Counted from the stretch's first letter, positions 1-12,156 are shown. The stretch: DNA of 64,000 nucleotides from Asparagopsis taxiformis (GCA_030407315.1 JALQPE010002607.1:93083-157082), one strand, 5' to 3'. The notes: generated by a model not told the origin, from the sequence alone. A program made the numbers and translations.

Positions 1-849
1 CATGCCCCTCAATCAGGTGTCTTCGGCCGCCTGGTGCCCATCCGGAGGTATGGTTGCGAGCCAATCCCAACTTGCGTTTCGCAGTCTCATTGCAGCCTGC
101 TTCGACTTTGGATATAGTGTCTGGCCTGCTTCTGGAACTTATTCCCCGCTGTATCATCTTTCTGTCCTGGCCGTCGTGCTGGTTCAGCAACCCCCCCACC
201 GACCAATCGGACTTGGTTATTGATGTGCTCCCAACTATCGTTATGCAGTCTCATGGAAGCCTGCTTCGTCTTTGGCTATAGCGCTGACCGCGCCGACCCT
301 GGTAACTCTCTGATTCAGTCTTTGACTGCCAGTCAACCAGTGGTTACTCTGCTGGATCAGCTTCCCTTTCTCCGATACCACGCGTCACCGGTGGTGCGCG
401 TGCCCTTCGATCAGGTATCTTCGGGTGCCTGGTGCCCGGCTCTTGAGCCACTGCCCCTCCTCCAATGTGCCAGCGTATCGCTGTATGCATCGCTGTACCA
501 GCACCCGCCCTATTCTATAGGGCTCCCCTTTCTTCTTCCCTTTTTGCTTCTTACACAAGGCAATCATCCCTGTTGTGCCTGGTTTTCTCCCTTCTTCCCT
601 ATTAGGGTTGGTTAACCACCATCCTTTTGGTGCACCATCATGACTCACCATGTGACCACAGGATTCTAGACGGATCGTCTGTGTGGCCTTACAACCCACA
701 CTAAGGCAGGCGATTCGCCTTTGCTCTACCACACTCGACCCGAGCCTGAATACCGAGACAGGAGGGCTCGAACACCTCGCAGTGGCTCTCCGATTCGGCT
801 TACAGCCAAGACTGCCCGTTGTCGAATCGACCAAGCCATTGCACTACAG
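1..849. other. Non-coding leader or LTR-like stretch upstream of copia remnant
   Basis: I see no convincing gene here. The stretch has internal imperfect direct repeats: a segment around 7-45 resembles 403-440, and one around 81-125 resembles 244-280. It lies directly upstream of copia gag-like sequence in the same orientation, so it may be the LTR plus leader of that element, but I could not find a second LTR copy. On the minus strand near 665-745 there is a stretch that resembles part of a tRNA D-arm/anticodon-arm region without proper acceptor pairing. Confidence 0.3.
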
Positions 850-2950
850 GCGACAACCTAGAAACATACATCAAAGAGCACGGCCTCATCCGTTCCAAAA
901 TGCGTCGTGCCGGATACCCGCTCATCTAAAAAGAATCCACATCTCTCAAACTCATGCTACAAGGCATCCGCAACCACCCCGACTACCAAATGACATACGC
1001 GATTTTCACCCACAACCCACCATCAACCATAGCGGAATTCACCTCAGCAATATGACGCGCGAGCGCCAATCTACAAATTCACAAGACCAACAAGCCCCCT
1101 ACACCTCGGCCTGCAACGTATCGCCAACACACGCGCTATATACGCCACCATTCCCAATGGAAAAAGCCGCCAACCGCCAGAAAATGGTGCACCCTCCACC
1201 GCTCGCCGCATCATTCGAACCGCGAATGCAGAGCGCAACTGACCCGCATGCAAGACTCCAGAGCACACGCCATTCAACCACGCGATACATCTCCACACGA
1301 CACCACTTCCACCCAAGACAACGATTCTTGCTGCGATGGTAAGTTTATTTTGGACTCCGGTGCCTTTCCCTCACATATCCGCCGCCCACACCCAAGAATG
1401 AAGCCCGTCAAGAGACCATGGTTTACAAGAACAGCCGCTAACCGACAACATCGCATCACCCACCGTGGACCGATCAAGATACCCGCTAAATGCGGTTCAT
1501 TACGCATCCCAGACGCAATCGTCGCACCGGACGTCCAACAGAATCTCATCTCCGTCAACAGTCTTGCGACGAGACACGGAGACGTGACGTTCACAAGTAA
1601 CAAAGCACTTCTGCGCCGCCACAACCAAACCGACCGCACCAAAATCGCGTCATTCCACAACGACGCATTCGTGCTTGGCAGTAAACCACCAATTCCTTCC
1701 ACATCCACACCACGATGGCTACACACCACCACAAATTCCACACGCTCATCCACCAAACCGCCGACATCCGCCCGTACTACGCCATCCCCGGCTCCAACAA
1801 CGTCAACCTCTTCGTCAACACGACCATGTCGTCGTATGCAAACACCTCCTTCCCCATCCGCTCCATCCCAAAACACAAGTACCAAAACAAAAATGCTAGA
1901 CCGCCAAAGACCTTGGCGCCAGTCTCCCCTTTCACACACCCCACAAAAACCCAAACCTCGCCGAACCCCCTCCATCTACAAAACCACTTACACCGCTCCC
2001 ATTGCATCAGCACAAACCCCTCCCAAACCACTACCACCACAATTCTATCACGCCCACACGGACGACCGCGCCGAGCAGACTCCCATCACTACATCTCGCC
2101 ACGAAAACGCAACGGAACCACCAACAGAGATCAACATCACAGAACAACCAGCCCCACCTAACCCCGGTCATAATCTTCATCTCCAAATGTCCCACACCAA
2201 CCCAGCCACCATCCGGAAAATGTGCAAACATTCCATGCTTCCTGCTCTTGCACCACACGCAGACGAACCAGCAGCAGACATAACATGCACCGCATGCACA
2301 CTCGCCAAACTGAAAACTGTCCCTCACCATCCCGCTGACCACAAACATCAAACGGGCAAACACATCTCCTTGGACGTATGCGGCCCAATTCACCCCGTTT
2401 CCAGACAAGGCAACAAGTACTTCGTCACCTTCATCGACACCAAATCCCGCTACATCATCATCCATTGTACACCCGACAGATCGGCCATACCGCGCATCAC
2501 CATCTAGGTCTTGGAACACATACGCACCTTACACGACAATTATCCTTCCTACTTCCGATCGGACAACGCAAAACAATAACTCTCATCCACGCTCCAGAAA
2601 GAGCTCGCCCAACGCGGAATCACACACATCCGCACGGTACCCTACACCCCACAACACAACAGCGTAGCCGAACGCATCAATGGCACGCTCTTGGACACCG
2701 TCCGCGCCAACTTGCTCCACACCGGCCTCCACGCAATACACTGGGAAGACGCCCTCCACAACGCAGTCTTCAAACGAAACATCACCCTCCACAGCGTCAC
2801 AAACCAAATACAGTACACCGTATGGCATGGCGACAAACGCAAGATCCAAAGACTTTTTGCATTCGCTCAACTCGGTTACACACCGAACCTGGCACCCAAA
2901 TCCAAACTTGACAACAGAGGCATACCCATACGATACCTCCACGGCATGGA
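850..2950 (+). pseudogene. Ty1/copia retrotransposon remnant (gag, protease, integrase)
   Basis: Translations in shifting frames give, in order, a gag-like segment (about 850-1070, with stops near 930 and 1058), a degenerate CCHC knuckle near 1190-1235 (second Cys replaced by His), a protease segment with the motif LDSGA at about 1350, a long Pro/Thr-rich linker, and the integrase. The integrase zinc-binding part shows H-x-N followed by C-T-A-C at about 2190-2300. The core has LDVCGPI (first Asp), FRSDNAK (second Asp) near 2560, and SVAERINGT (Glu) near 2665. The order protease-integrase, with no reverse transcriptase in between, is that of copia. The sequence stops at 2950 just after integrase, where the inverted repeat of another element begins. 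Several stops and frameshifts make it a dead copy. Confidence 0.8.
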
Positions 2951-3063
2951 CGTCTGTGTTCTCGGAAATGGACACGGACGTCCACAACATCTAGTACACC
3001 TAGTATTACTAGGCGGACGTCCATGTTCTCCAGTATTTTTGAATCATCCAAAAATACTAGGCT

Positions 3064-3096
3064 GGTTCTAGGCGGACATGATGTCCGCCTAGAACC
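3064..3096. repeat. 33-bp perfect palindrome in the left terminal fragment
   Basis: Two 16-base arms (reading GGTTCTAGGCGGACAT on one side) surround a single central base. The right-hand counterpart near 62605-62640 has only one arm, so this copy gained, or the other lost, about 50 bp. A second small inverted repeat (TATTTTTG / CAAAAATA) lies just upstream at 3036-3058. Confidence 0.8.
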
Positions 3097-3848
3097 GGAC
3101 GTCCATGCGGTCTAGTACGTCTAGTATTACTAGGACGACATTCATTGTTCCTAGTACCACGGATGTCCCCCTCGGGATGGACTTCCACCATGTCTATGTC
3201 CACCTAGGACGGGCGCCGGTTCAGAAATTCAAAAATTTCGAGCCCAGAAATTTCTGCCGCCGTGCTCGACATGGATGTCCGCATCCATCACAGCGACCAC
3301 TCTAAATTTTCTTGTCGGTCGATTCCAATTTTGTCTTTAATTTTTTCATCCTCTCGCTCACACCCCCTTCCAGTTGGTGCTCACCTCCCCCGTACTGTAC
3401 CTCAAACACCCCCAATACCACTCTAGCACGCATTTTCAGCTACCTATCCCCGCTTCCACGGTGCACACCTCCATTCCATACCTACTTTTCTGCTCTACCG
3501 TACAGATTTCGTATAACCAGTCCTCATACTACCTCAGAATAGGGAAAAACACCCCCTGTCTCCTCGACCATGCTCTCCCCCATCACCTTTGCAACGTATC
3601 GTTCTTCAATACCCTCTCTCCTCTACCTTAAACCCCTCTCCTTCGCCCTCTCCACAAACTTCCCCTGCAGCTTACTCTTCCAAAACCTCTCACTCCCCAT
3701 CCCGTACCCGACCTGCTCCACCCCTCCCTCCCTCAGCTGCTCCATGCCCCCACGCCATCCGCATCTTCGATACCGTATACACCACCACCGGCCCACGCTC
3801 CCGCTCCCCCGCCGTCTCCCCAGAAACCTCCCCGCTCTGAACCACATA

Positions 3849-4181
3849 TCAACCCCCCACTTCGCACCCATCCTCCCACTCCCCTCCCTCCCCAAATACA
3901 ATAACCCCCTTCTTCTCCATCACATCCCCACTCACCACAGCCAGAACAGACGCCACCCCCCTCCCCCTCTTTCTCCTCGCTTTCCTAAAACCCCCTCCTC
4001 TCGGCGCCTTCAACCGCACCCTCCTACGGTCCCACCTAAACACTTCCTCCGCCCTCACTACCCCAACACCCCGCAGCGTCTCCCCAATCCCCATAATATG
4101 CTCGTCGGCACTCCTCTCCGAATCACACTCCAATCTAAACCCGCACTCCGTACATTTCCACCTCCCCCTGTACCATCCCAA
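3849..4181 (-). CDS. Doubtful small ORF with a Cys/His cluster in the terminal repeat
   Basis: The reading frame contains the stretch KCTECGFRLEC followed by a downstream His (ADEHIMG), which resembles a small zinc-binding motif. A basic segment (RRRVRLKAP, RKARRKRGRG) follows. The matching segment in the right arm (about 61530-61800, plus strand) carries a 1-bp deletion that breaks the same frame. The strand is strongly purine-biased here, which produces long open frames by chance, and no family was recognised. Confidence 0.25.
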   Translation of the reverse strand: MGWYRGRWKCTECGFRLECDSERSADEHIMGIGETLRGVGVVRAEEVFRWDRRRVRLKAPRGGGFRKARRKRGRGVASVLAVVSGDVMEKKGVIVFGEGGEWEDGCEVGG

Positions 4182-4618
4182 GATTGCATCCCTCCACAGA
4201 ACACATCCTCATACCACAGAAGAATTTTCTTCCTCTCATACCTCATCCTTAAAACCTCCATCAGCTCCATGTAAATTTCGATGTAAATTTTTCTCCACTA
4301 TGCAATCTCAAACATGTATGAGCCTATGACTTTCCGCTTTGTCAACCCTGAATATTTGTATTCATGTATTCATAAAATAGGGCCACCCACATCCCTATCC
4401 CGTTCTGCAAGCTTTACAAACCACCAGACGCATACTCCACAACTATGCAACAAACACTACTCGCTATTTCAGACGACGCGGTACACAAGTAGCGTAGTCT
4501 CAACCTTCCGTGACGCCTTCCCTGATGCGTACAAGTGCGAAACACGTCTAGACGTATATCAGAAGTGAGTGCGGGAATTTTCGGCAGAGGAGATGCTGGG
4601 CCACCAAATTGATTTTTC

Positions 4619-4696
4619 GGAAATTTTAGAATTTCTGGGCTGGCCAGCAATGCAATCGAGCTGGACATCCAGCAGACGTCCATTTCAGGTTGATCG
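4619..4696 (-). repeat. Truncated copy of the ~200-bp palindrome-bearing repeat
   Basis: This is the reverse complement of the segment also found at 60985-61060. It contains only the part with CAGCCCAGAAATTC and GATGTCCAGCTC. The GTGCCGTACGGCAC palindrome and the hairpin are missing. It is directly joined to sequence that in the right arm lies before the complete copy (60541-60745), as expected from recombination between two repeat copies that removed one unit. Confidence 0.75.
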
Positions 4697-4965
4697 TGTA
4701 TCGTGCACGTCCACCCATTACCGGAAGCAAGTAGGCAATGAAGCACGTACAAACACAATTGTTCTGCTATTTCTAGCATAGACCATCGAGTCTAGAGATG
4801 TGAGGGAATCGTCCTGGAAATCATGCTCCAACCCACGAGGGAATGGACAATCTAGTTTGAAAGCATGGAACGGAAGTACATTATAGTAGGTTCATAGATG
4901 AAAGTGATAAAGGAGATGATTATATTCTCGATGATTGTTTACCATAGTAGTAGTCGTTGAACTAT

Positions 4966-5048
4966 CTAGCCGTCGGAAAATTGTTCTTCCTCTTCGTCCT
5001 CACTATCATAGTGAATATGATATTCAGGATCTCCCGGCAGAATAGGCA
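4966..5048 (-). pseudogene. C-terminal tail fragment of ParB-like/dioxygenase gene
   Basis: The minus strand encodes the acidic C-terminus seen at the end of the 56315-60270 gene (SEDEEEEQFSDG) with its stop codon at 4966-4968. A short in-frame insertion lies within it, and homology is lost upstream of about 5048. Only about 25 codons remain. It shows that the left fragment came from an element carrying the same cargo gene in the same position. Confidence 0.85.
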
Positions 5049-7799
5049 CTATCGGGACCCCACTCGGTGTGTAGATTATATCCTTGTGAGGTGCTTGTAG
5101 CAGGTAGAAAATCCGCTAGAGCGGCAAACCACCCGACAGGTGTCCCGAGCCTCGGTAGAGGAAGTGGTAGAGCAGATGAACCTTATAGGTACCCAGCGGG
5201 TAGTCTCGTAAGAGAGAAGGTGTCGTTACCCGGAGGGGGTTGTGCAACAAAGGGGTACTCACGCGAGAGGCGTATGGATAGAGCGAGTGACGTAATCCGT
5301 CGAGCTGTTGGCTAACCCTAAGGTTTTCCCGGAGAGGGGTTGAACAATAGGTATGCGAACACTGTTCCAGTGGGTCGTAATTCCACTTGAGTTTACGTTA
5401 CTCTAGAAACCGGGCCTACTGGCTATTCCAGTGGCATATTTATACTAAGTCTACTGTAAGCTAGTGTTAGTGGTTAGGAATAAATATCCAGTTATTGACC
5501 AACCAGAGCCAAGTTAACGGCACTCGCCTACCCGCGAGGTTATTGCCAGTTAGGCTTACATTGTAATGTACAGCTAGTTAGCTTAAGTTATAAATTTGTC
5601 CCTTGTGGGGTCTTGGCCGGGGCCGATAGGCCCGACTAGGGTGTTTACAGCCTTGCGCTTGTCCCAATTACAGGAAACACGCCCAGTCGGCTGGTGCCTG
5701 GTGATTGGCACATCCCTTAAGTGGGCACCCAATAGGGAAGCGACACGGCTCTGGCTGAGAGGACCGCCAGGCGGTATGATAAGCTTGATTTCCAGATGAC
5801 GAGTTACCTGAACTTCCGAGCTTTTCACAGCACTCTTCATTGACCAATTCGGAGACGTTTATATGGCCGCTTCGCCAAGTACCCATTTCGCTGTAGCTCT
5901 CCAGAGCTATACTTCTTATCAGAGTTTTTTTCTGGACTTTTGAGATTCCAGTCGGATGAACCGGACTACTTCATCATTTCATCACTTATATCCACCTTCA
6001 CTTCCCAAGTTGTAATCCACATCCATACTTCAAGCGAATCGCACCGGTTTCCGTCACGCTCTTCAATCTCAGTCAATTTGGAAGTATCATTGGAATCATT
6101 TTCTCCGTAAAGCTGCATCATAGTCTTACTAAGCACATCGAGATGAGCTGGTTCCAAACATTCTCGTGACGTGATTGTGGTACAATTTATTCGGTCGACG
6201 TGCGCGCGCTCGTAATGACTGCGTCTGGCTGAGTCCGCATGCATCCGCGAATTAGTTAGTTAGTAAGCGAGCGTACGCGTAGCGATCCGATTACGTGTCA
6301 CGGCGCGCCTGAGCGAACGCGTGCGCGCGAACGAACCTGCGAGCTTGGCGCCACGTGTAGCGCCTTTTGCGAATTTCCCTTTATTTCCCCTTTTTGGGTT
6401 TTTTATGACGAAAGTCTTTTTCCCAAATATTTCCCTTTTTTGCGTGCGAGCGAGCGGCCGCCGGCCGGCCGCGCAAGGACAACCTGTCCTAGGTAGTTAG
6501 CTACTAATGGTTGTTCTGCTTCGCACCTTACCAATAAACAGTCAGCATCTTCGCAGCTACGAGTTAAGCGTTTAGCGAATCGCGAGGACCGATTGCGTTA
6601 CAACGTTGCGTGCGGGTTGCTCACGATCGCCGACGTTCGCGTGCGCGCTGCGCATAAACCGATCGTCGAACCGCGTCGCACCGCGATAGCGCGCGTTGCG
6701 TCGCACGCCACTAGGCCAGGGATTTACGACCCCTGTGTGGATCGCGTTGTGCTCGAGTTTACTCGGTGATCTCCCCCTGAGATCACGGCTTGCGCCGGCC
6801 CGCGAATCCCGTGTTGCGATCGTTCCCTACGCGTTCCGCCGTTGTACCACCCGTTCGCCAGCGCGACCGAGCGACGCGCGAAACGCAAGTTCAACCAGCG
6901 CGTTACGGTTCACCTCGCCCTGACACGGCTGCAATTCTAGAACTCCCTTAGCGATCGCCACCCCGGCTGGTCCTACAGTGATGTGCAAATACGCTCGAGA
7001 TTGTGGAGGCCCACTGTACTGTTCGAATGTGATAGTGCGAAATTCACCGGCAATTGCGTTTTGTGCGCGTCGTGCTTTGTTCAGTGTCCAATGGGACAAA
7101 GCAGTGTTGTGGTCTGAGGACTAAAGCTCTTCAACTGACTGCCACTGAAATTGATTGCAGCCAAGTAAGCTGGAATAAAACCTCTTTCTGTGCTCAGAAA
7201 CCACATGTATTCTGCTGATCACCAGTCATCTGAGATATATCAGGGCGAAATCTCGGGCGGCTGAAGCATATCTCCTTCTGTACAGTTCGAGACAACTGTC
7301 CTCCACCTCAACGCGTTACGGGGAGCCAGTCCGTCACGTCACCCAACTATTACTTTAGTAAACTTTTTGAACACAGGTTCTATTTTTTTCAATTCTTGAC
7401 CTTTACACTGCAAAATCTATCCCATTTACTCCGACGCACGTATGCTAAAATTCAGCGCCGTACCAGCACCGCCCGCTTAGCAAAACTCGGCACAAAAATT
7501 CCCACGGCATTTCCATATATTCCCATATGGCAATACTAGAAATCCTCTAATGCAACAATGCAAGAGGTTTACGAGGAGAGTGACGCGTAATAATTACATT
7601 GCATGTTGCGGTGGTAATTATTACCGGATATGATACAAACATTAGATTGCGCTAGCAGTATAAAAGGCAGTACCACATTGCACTCTACTGTGTGGGTACA
7701 GGCAGATTTGGAAATAAGTGGTGTGCCAGCTTTGATTGTACTAACGGTCTATAGATGGTATTTGATAGTTTTGGATACACACGGAAGCATTTGATTGTG
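5049..7799. other. Region without recognisable genes; CpG-rich block in the middle
   Basis: No gene of a known family was found. About 6240-6720 is very rich in CG and GCGC steps, unlike its flanks, and looks like the retroelement LTRs elsewhere in the window; AATAAA occurs near 6530. A 90-codon minus-strand frame (6827-7099) was not recognised. Around 5600-5800 an open frame on both strands reflects base composition. A TATA-like box lies at 7659-7666. Confidence 0.4.
7659..7666 (+). promoter_or_regulatory. TATA-like box without an obvious downstream gene
   Basis: The sequence TATAAAAG lies in an AT-rich stretch 135 bp before the start of inverted arm A. No open frame starts downstream on this strand, so it may be a leftover promoter or chance. 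Confidence 0.25.
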
Positions 7800-7928
7800 G
7801 GGAGTTGCGGTAATGTGTGGAAATCCAGAAAAGCGGCTGCTACTGGGCCAGGAAGGTTTTGACGCTCTGCGGCGGCGAGGGCCGAGGCGACGTTACTGGT
7901 CAGATGCAGCGTGCTAGAAGCGGTGAGT

Positions 7929-8518
7929 TTAAATGTTCAGAGTGAGTTTTTTAGCCGACTGCTGTCTGGCTGGGTATACTTTAGTCTCCTCCACTGTATT
8001 GTCCAGCAGAGTGTATGATAGAAACGATGTTGAATCTGCATCGCGTTCGAGAATGCTGCGAAGAGCGACATGTATCGCATCGGAAACATATGTGCAGGCA
8101 CGGCGCAAGGGCGTCTGCTTGGCAGAGGTGCGGACGTCGTGTACTACAGTGGAGTTGGGGGTGTGTGTGGCGAGAATGCTAGAACCTGTGAGGTGCGGGA
8201 CGGATATATCACGGTTCAATCTGGTTTATTGTAGCGACGGAGTCGTTTGAGGACTCGCTTCTGCGTGGAGGACGGTTGGAATCGTGAGGTGTCGAGACGA
8301 ATGACGAAGGCTGGACGGCAGGTCGAGATCAAATTGGGACGGTAGAAATAGGTGCCACTACGACACCAGCCTGTATCGAGCACGTTTTGATAATCGTGCA
8401 CGCCGAGATGATTAGCCCACATGCCGTAGTTGTGGCAGCATTGTTGTCTGCCACAGTAGCCACATTTGGAACAGTCCGCACTAACGCATTCTACAAGGCT
8501 GCTTGCAGCTACGGGCAT
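7929..8518 (-). pseudogene. ATE1: ATE1-like arginyltransferase N-terminal fragment, arm A copy (broken)
   Basis: The minus strand from the ATG at 8516-8518 encodes the same segment as arm B (see 30354-30942). It has CGYCG, YGMWANHLG, DYQNVLDTGW, RSGTYFYRP and FQPSSTQKRVLK, which match the N-terminal domain of arginyl-tRNA-protein transferases. The probable splice donor of arm B (GTAAAC) is altered here, and the frame ends soon after at 8216. The downstream frame (7929-8219) matches the second exon. It reads as a decayed copy of a gene fragment that ends at the arm boundary. Confidence 0.65.
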
Positions 8519-8703
8519 GTCAAAGGATCGTATGACGTTGCGGATGGACTGGTGCTGGAAGGATGGCAGAGGTTGTGACGGAATGTGTGTACAGAGAGTT
8601 GATGGGGCTAAACAGCTCAAATAATTCTACTCTTCGACTATAAACTTTCTATACTAGTGTGGCCAACATGTTTAACATCGTTATCACTATCGTAGCAACT
8701 AAT

Positions 8704-9710
8704 TCATAGGACTTCTAATACATTACTACTCTTTGTGACCCCGTAGTCAGATTTAGCTGATATCAAGTCTACGTAGATGATAGTTGTAGACCGAGGAGGA
8801 ATCACCATGTTATGCTGGTCAAAAATTTCCGACCGCACTGTAAATGGTAGTGGAAAACACGCTCGGGAGAACAATTTTTTATGCGCGTTCGAACGCTTCT
8901 GTTTCAGCGCGTTCTCAAACGCATTACCGCGTATATCTACATGCTGCATAGATTCATTCGTAGGAGTAAACCATTTTGTATGCAATTCTTCATGAATGGA
9001 TATAGCTGTAGGCCATTCCACCCTTAGTTCCAAAGACATTCCACTCTGAACTACATCCACTTCGAACATTACATCACTTACCCCTTGCGGTAACATCATA
9101 ACCACTGTAACCATATCCGTACTTGTTTTTGGTAAAGTCTACCTGAAAACAACGTGAATGGGAAGGAAATCACTATATTGTTGTCCTCCACTTCCAATTC
9201 CAGTATTTGTTCCACCATCAGTGGAATCATCTTCAAATTCCAACAAACGACTTACATCGATACCACGAGTATTGGAACCAGTTTCACTGCTGTTCAAACG
9301 CTTCGCGGCTGAGCCTTGCACACCGCTAACTAGTCTTTTCAGCCCGCTCCCAGAGCCTGTTTCAGAGGGTTCATCTGGGCAGGGATAAGGTTAGAGTAGA
9401 GTAGAATGGACAATAAAATAATGTTGAATGAACGTACCATTAAAAAATTCTCTCTTCTGGTTATTGAAGCATGTTCGAAAGCTGGAGAGGGGGTACTGGC
9501 GGAAAAGCTCTTGGCTCGCATGAACGTCGGCCGGCTCGTCGTCCTGACCAATCGCCCCCTCTCCAGCATTGAACGCAGCAGTACAACTGCTGGTGATTTC
9601 TTAGTAAGCCTAGGGAGGTTGGGGGGACGAGGCATATTGGTACCAGACATGATTAGGACGGCGAGCCGACAACGCAGCGCCGATTTATAGATTGCCGCCA
9701 ACAAATTCAT
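8704..9710 (-). pseudogene. Broken arm A copy of the unrecognised two-exon gene
   Basis: This is the counterpart of 29167-30168. A run of G residues in the first exon is one base shorter than in arm B, which shifts the frame. A Trp codon of arm B is a TAG stop here (just after the segment LPIHVVFR, near 9139). The rest of the protein is nearly identical to arm B, so inactivation is recent. Function is unknown. Confidence 0.75.
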
Positions 9711-9878
9711 GGAGAAATATTAAAATTGAACTTGATAGAAAACAATTACATCTAATTAATTGAACAATTACAAAAAACGCAAATATTATACTCATTTCAG
9801 GACAAAGTTTTAATCCTGAATGTAATGAAATGATACATAGGCCAGCTCCATTCTGGCTTGATGGCTCAGTTCAACACA

Positions 9879-10352
9879 TCCAAAACTTTTGCCAAAACTT
9901 TCGTCCTCAAAGAGCAAAACTTTTGCCAAAACTTTTGCCAGAACTTATCGAAACTTTCGAGAACCTAAAATTCGAAAGCCAAAAGTTCCTACACTAGTAC
10001 GATACAAGTGGGCTGGTTCCTGGATATTTTAGCTTAGTATCGTATGTCCCAGTTGTAGGAATCTTACAAGCCAGATACATCAGGGAAGAACACTTTCGCC
10101 ACAATAATATCCGAAACTTTCGCTCTTCCGCCAAAACTTTCGATCTTTCGCTGCCAAAAGTTCATATCTGGTTCTACTCAGAACAATTATTGTTCTACCA
10201 GTATGTTCTATCCTCTAAGTAGAATCAGCACAGGAGAGCTTAAACACCTGCGAAGTAGTGGCTTGGAACTTTCGGGCCGTGATAAAATGTTCCTTCGAAA
10301 CTTTCGAAACTTTTGGCAAAACTTTTCCCATAACTTTTGGCAAAACTTTTGC
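9879..10352. repeat. Clustered short palindromic repeats CCAAAACTTTTGG / CGAAACTTTCG
   Basis: Many close variants of the palindromic words CCAAAACTTTTGG and CGAAACTTTCG recur, partly back-to-back, upstream of the DDE transposase. The same cluster is present in arm B at 28523-28999. No gene is seen in 9711-10835. The cluster could hold binding sites for the neighbouring transposase or simply be a degenerate satellite. Confidence 0.7.
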
Positions 10353-10835
10353 TTGAACACTACCCAAGTCTTACTCCATAGCTATAGCATACATCCGCAA
10401 ATCAAAACTTTCTCGGTAATGATTTAGTTTTGATAGCTATACAGATAACAGGATGCTCAGAAACTGCTTCAATTGACCTTCCAAATGGTTAAATGGGTTT
10501 TTTTCGACCACGATATTCTAGCAAAATCTTTCGTTGAGAAATCTTGTCTTGAACTCTTTATCAGCTTAAACGGAAAGGATGCAAGCAGAATTTTTCAATG
10601 AAAGTTTTCCCGGAAACGTTCCAGTGCAAACGCTCCTCTATTTTATTCCATCGTTAACTTTCCATGATCTGTTTTTTATTCTCCTCCGCAGAGATAATTG
10701 ACTGATTCATAGCATCTATATCCGGTATTGTTTATCGATGGCTATAAATACTAATAGCCACAATCGGAGAGAACATTATTCTTCAAAAACTTATTCTTCC
10801 TGAAAAGTATACTTCAACTCCTCTCTACTGCCAGG

Positions 10836-11750
10836 ATGCCTCATAGACCCAGAGCTGAAACTATGGACTTTGAATCCATTGCAGCTGAAATGTCACCCAT
10901 TGCTCATGGATCTCGCATATTGCAACATCGCCAATTTATTTCATTTTTCGGTGTAAGTGCAACTGTCTGCGAAAAAGCATGGTGAATGATTTTGTCTAAT
11001 TGTCCAGAAGTATTTCTCCCTAAGCATCTGCTTTTTGGTCTTCTAATGTTGAAGACATATGGAACAGAAACTGTTTGTTGTTCTGTAGCAGGAGTTTCAG
11101 AGAAATCATTTCGGAAATGGTCATGGTTATGCATTGAAGCACTCTCCAGTTTGAACGTGGTAAGTTCATCTTTCATGATTGATAGTTCTCGTTATGTTGA
11201 ATCAAACTTACATAGCTCCGTTATTTCTGTAAGATTCACATTGGAGAAAGGTTTGCTGATGAGTCACCAAGTGATACATCTTGCATCATGACAGTTGATG
11301 GAACAGATTGTCGGATTCAAGAACCTACAACTTTCATTCCAATTTGGTATAGCAACAAGTTCAAAGGTCCAGGACTGCGGTATGAAATCGCAATAAGCAT
11401 TGCCAAGGGCCATATTGTGTGGATCAATGGCCCTTATCCATGCCGATCTCATCCTGATGTGAAAATTTTCCGAGATTTTTTAAAAAAATCATCTTCTACC
11501 CGGAGAAGTTTTCCTGGATGATAGGGGTTATACTGACGAAAGATGCGTTTCAATTGCTCCTGGACAGGACTTGCGTACTTCTAGTTTGTTACGCGCTCGC
11601 CATGAAACTCTTAACGGTAGGATAAAATCCTTCAAAGCAACTAGTGATGTGTTCAGGCACTCGAAATCGAAGCACTCTGTTGTTTTTCATGCTGTTGCGA
11701 AACTATGTCAACTATCAATCATGAATGGAAATGAAATTTTCTCTGTTTAA
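10836..11750 (+). pseudogene. Harbinger-like DDE transposase, arm A copy (inactivated)
   Basis: The copy matches the intact arm B gene (27128-28041) with the same 74-bp intron (11160-11233, GTAAGT donor). Exon 1 has a premature TGA at 10983-10985 where arm B has Arg, and exon 2 has a frameshift near 11485. The catalytic landmarks VDGTD, DRGYTDER and RHETLNGRIKS are still visible. The gene could not make a full-length transposase. Confidence 0.8.
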
Positions 11751-12156
11751 TGTAGTCTATAAGTTGCACCTGATGAATAAATCTTATCGCATTGTTTTAT
11801 TTTCTTTCTTAAGTTCTTTTCCCCTTTCCAAATGTATTCGCGACCATTTTTCCCAAAGAGACATGTATCCTAGGATAGAAGTTGTTGTTTTAGAGTTCAT
11901 GAGCATTTTAAACTGGCAAGTTCATGATTGGAACAGATGTCATCTCTGTACAAATCCTTAATCTCCTTTGGCTTCGCTATAGAAGAAACTTCATTAATCG
12001 GTCGCTTAGCACACCCAACGTCTCGGAAAGCTGTTCCTATTTGAAATTAGATTATTTATAATAGTTAAGATAGAAATATCTTTACCTTTTCTTATCGAGA
12101 AACACATACTTCTGAGAGGGATCACAAAAGAGGAAAAGAAAAATGAAGAAGGCTTG

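Larger units (their letters stand above)
2951..5048 (-). mobile_element. Inverted truncated copy of the right end of the 42610-62713 transposon
   Basis: Reading rightwards from 2951, this stretch matches the reverse complement of 62713 back to about 60205. It starts with the same terminal sequence CGTCTGTGTTCTCGG, continues through the same subterminal GGACGTCC and CTAGTAC motifs, and ends in the last codons of the ParB/dioxygenase gene. It differs from the right end in three visible ways. It has an extra ~50 bp with hairpins at about 3036-3096. It lacks roughly one copy (~440 bp) of the ~200-bp repeat plus linker. Homology ends abruptly at about 5048. The fragment therefore is the end of a second copy of the element, cut off inside its last gene and inserted next to copia integrase sequence. 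Confidence 0.85.

Noticed and set aside
660..800. tRNA-like sequence on the minus strand
   Set aside because: A D-arm-like GTGGTAGAGCA and two short stems are visible, but acceptor arms do not pair, the T-loop is too long and the anticodon loop cannot be set to seven bases. At best a degenerate fragment.
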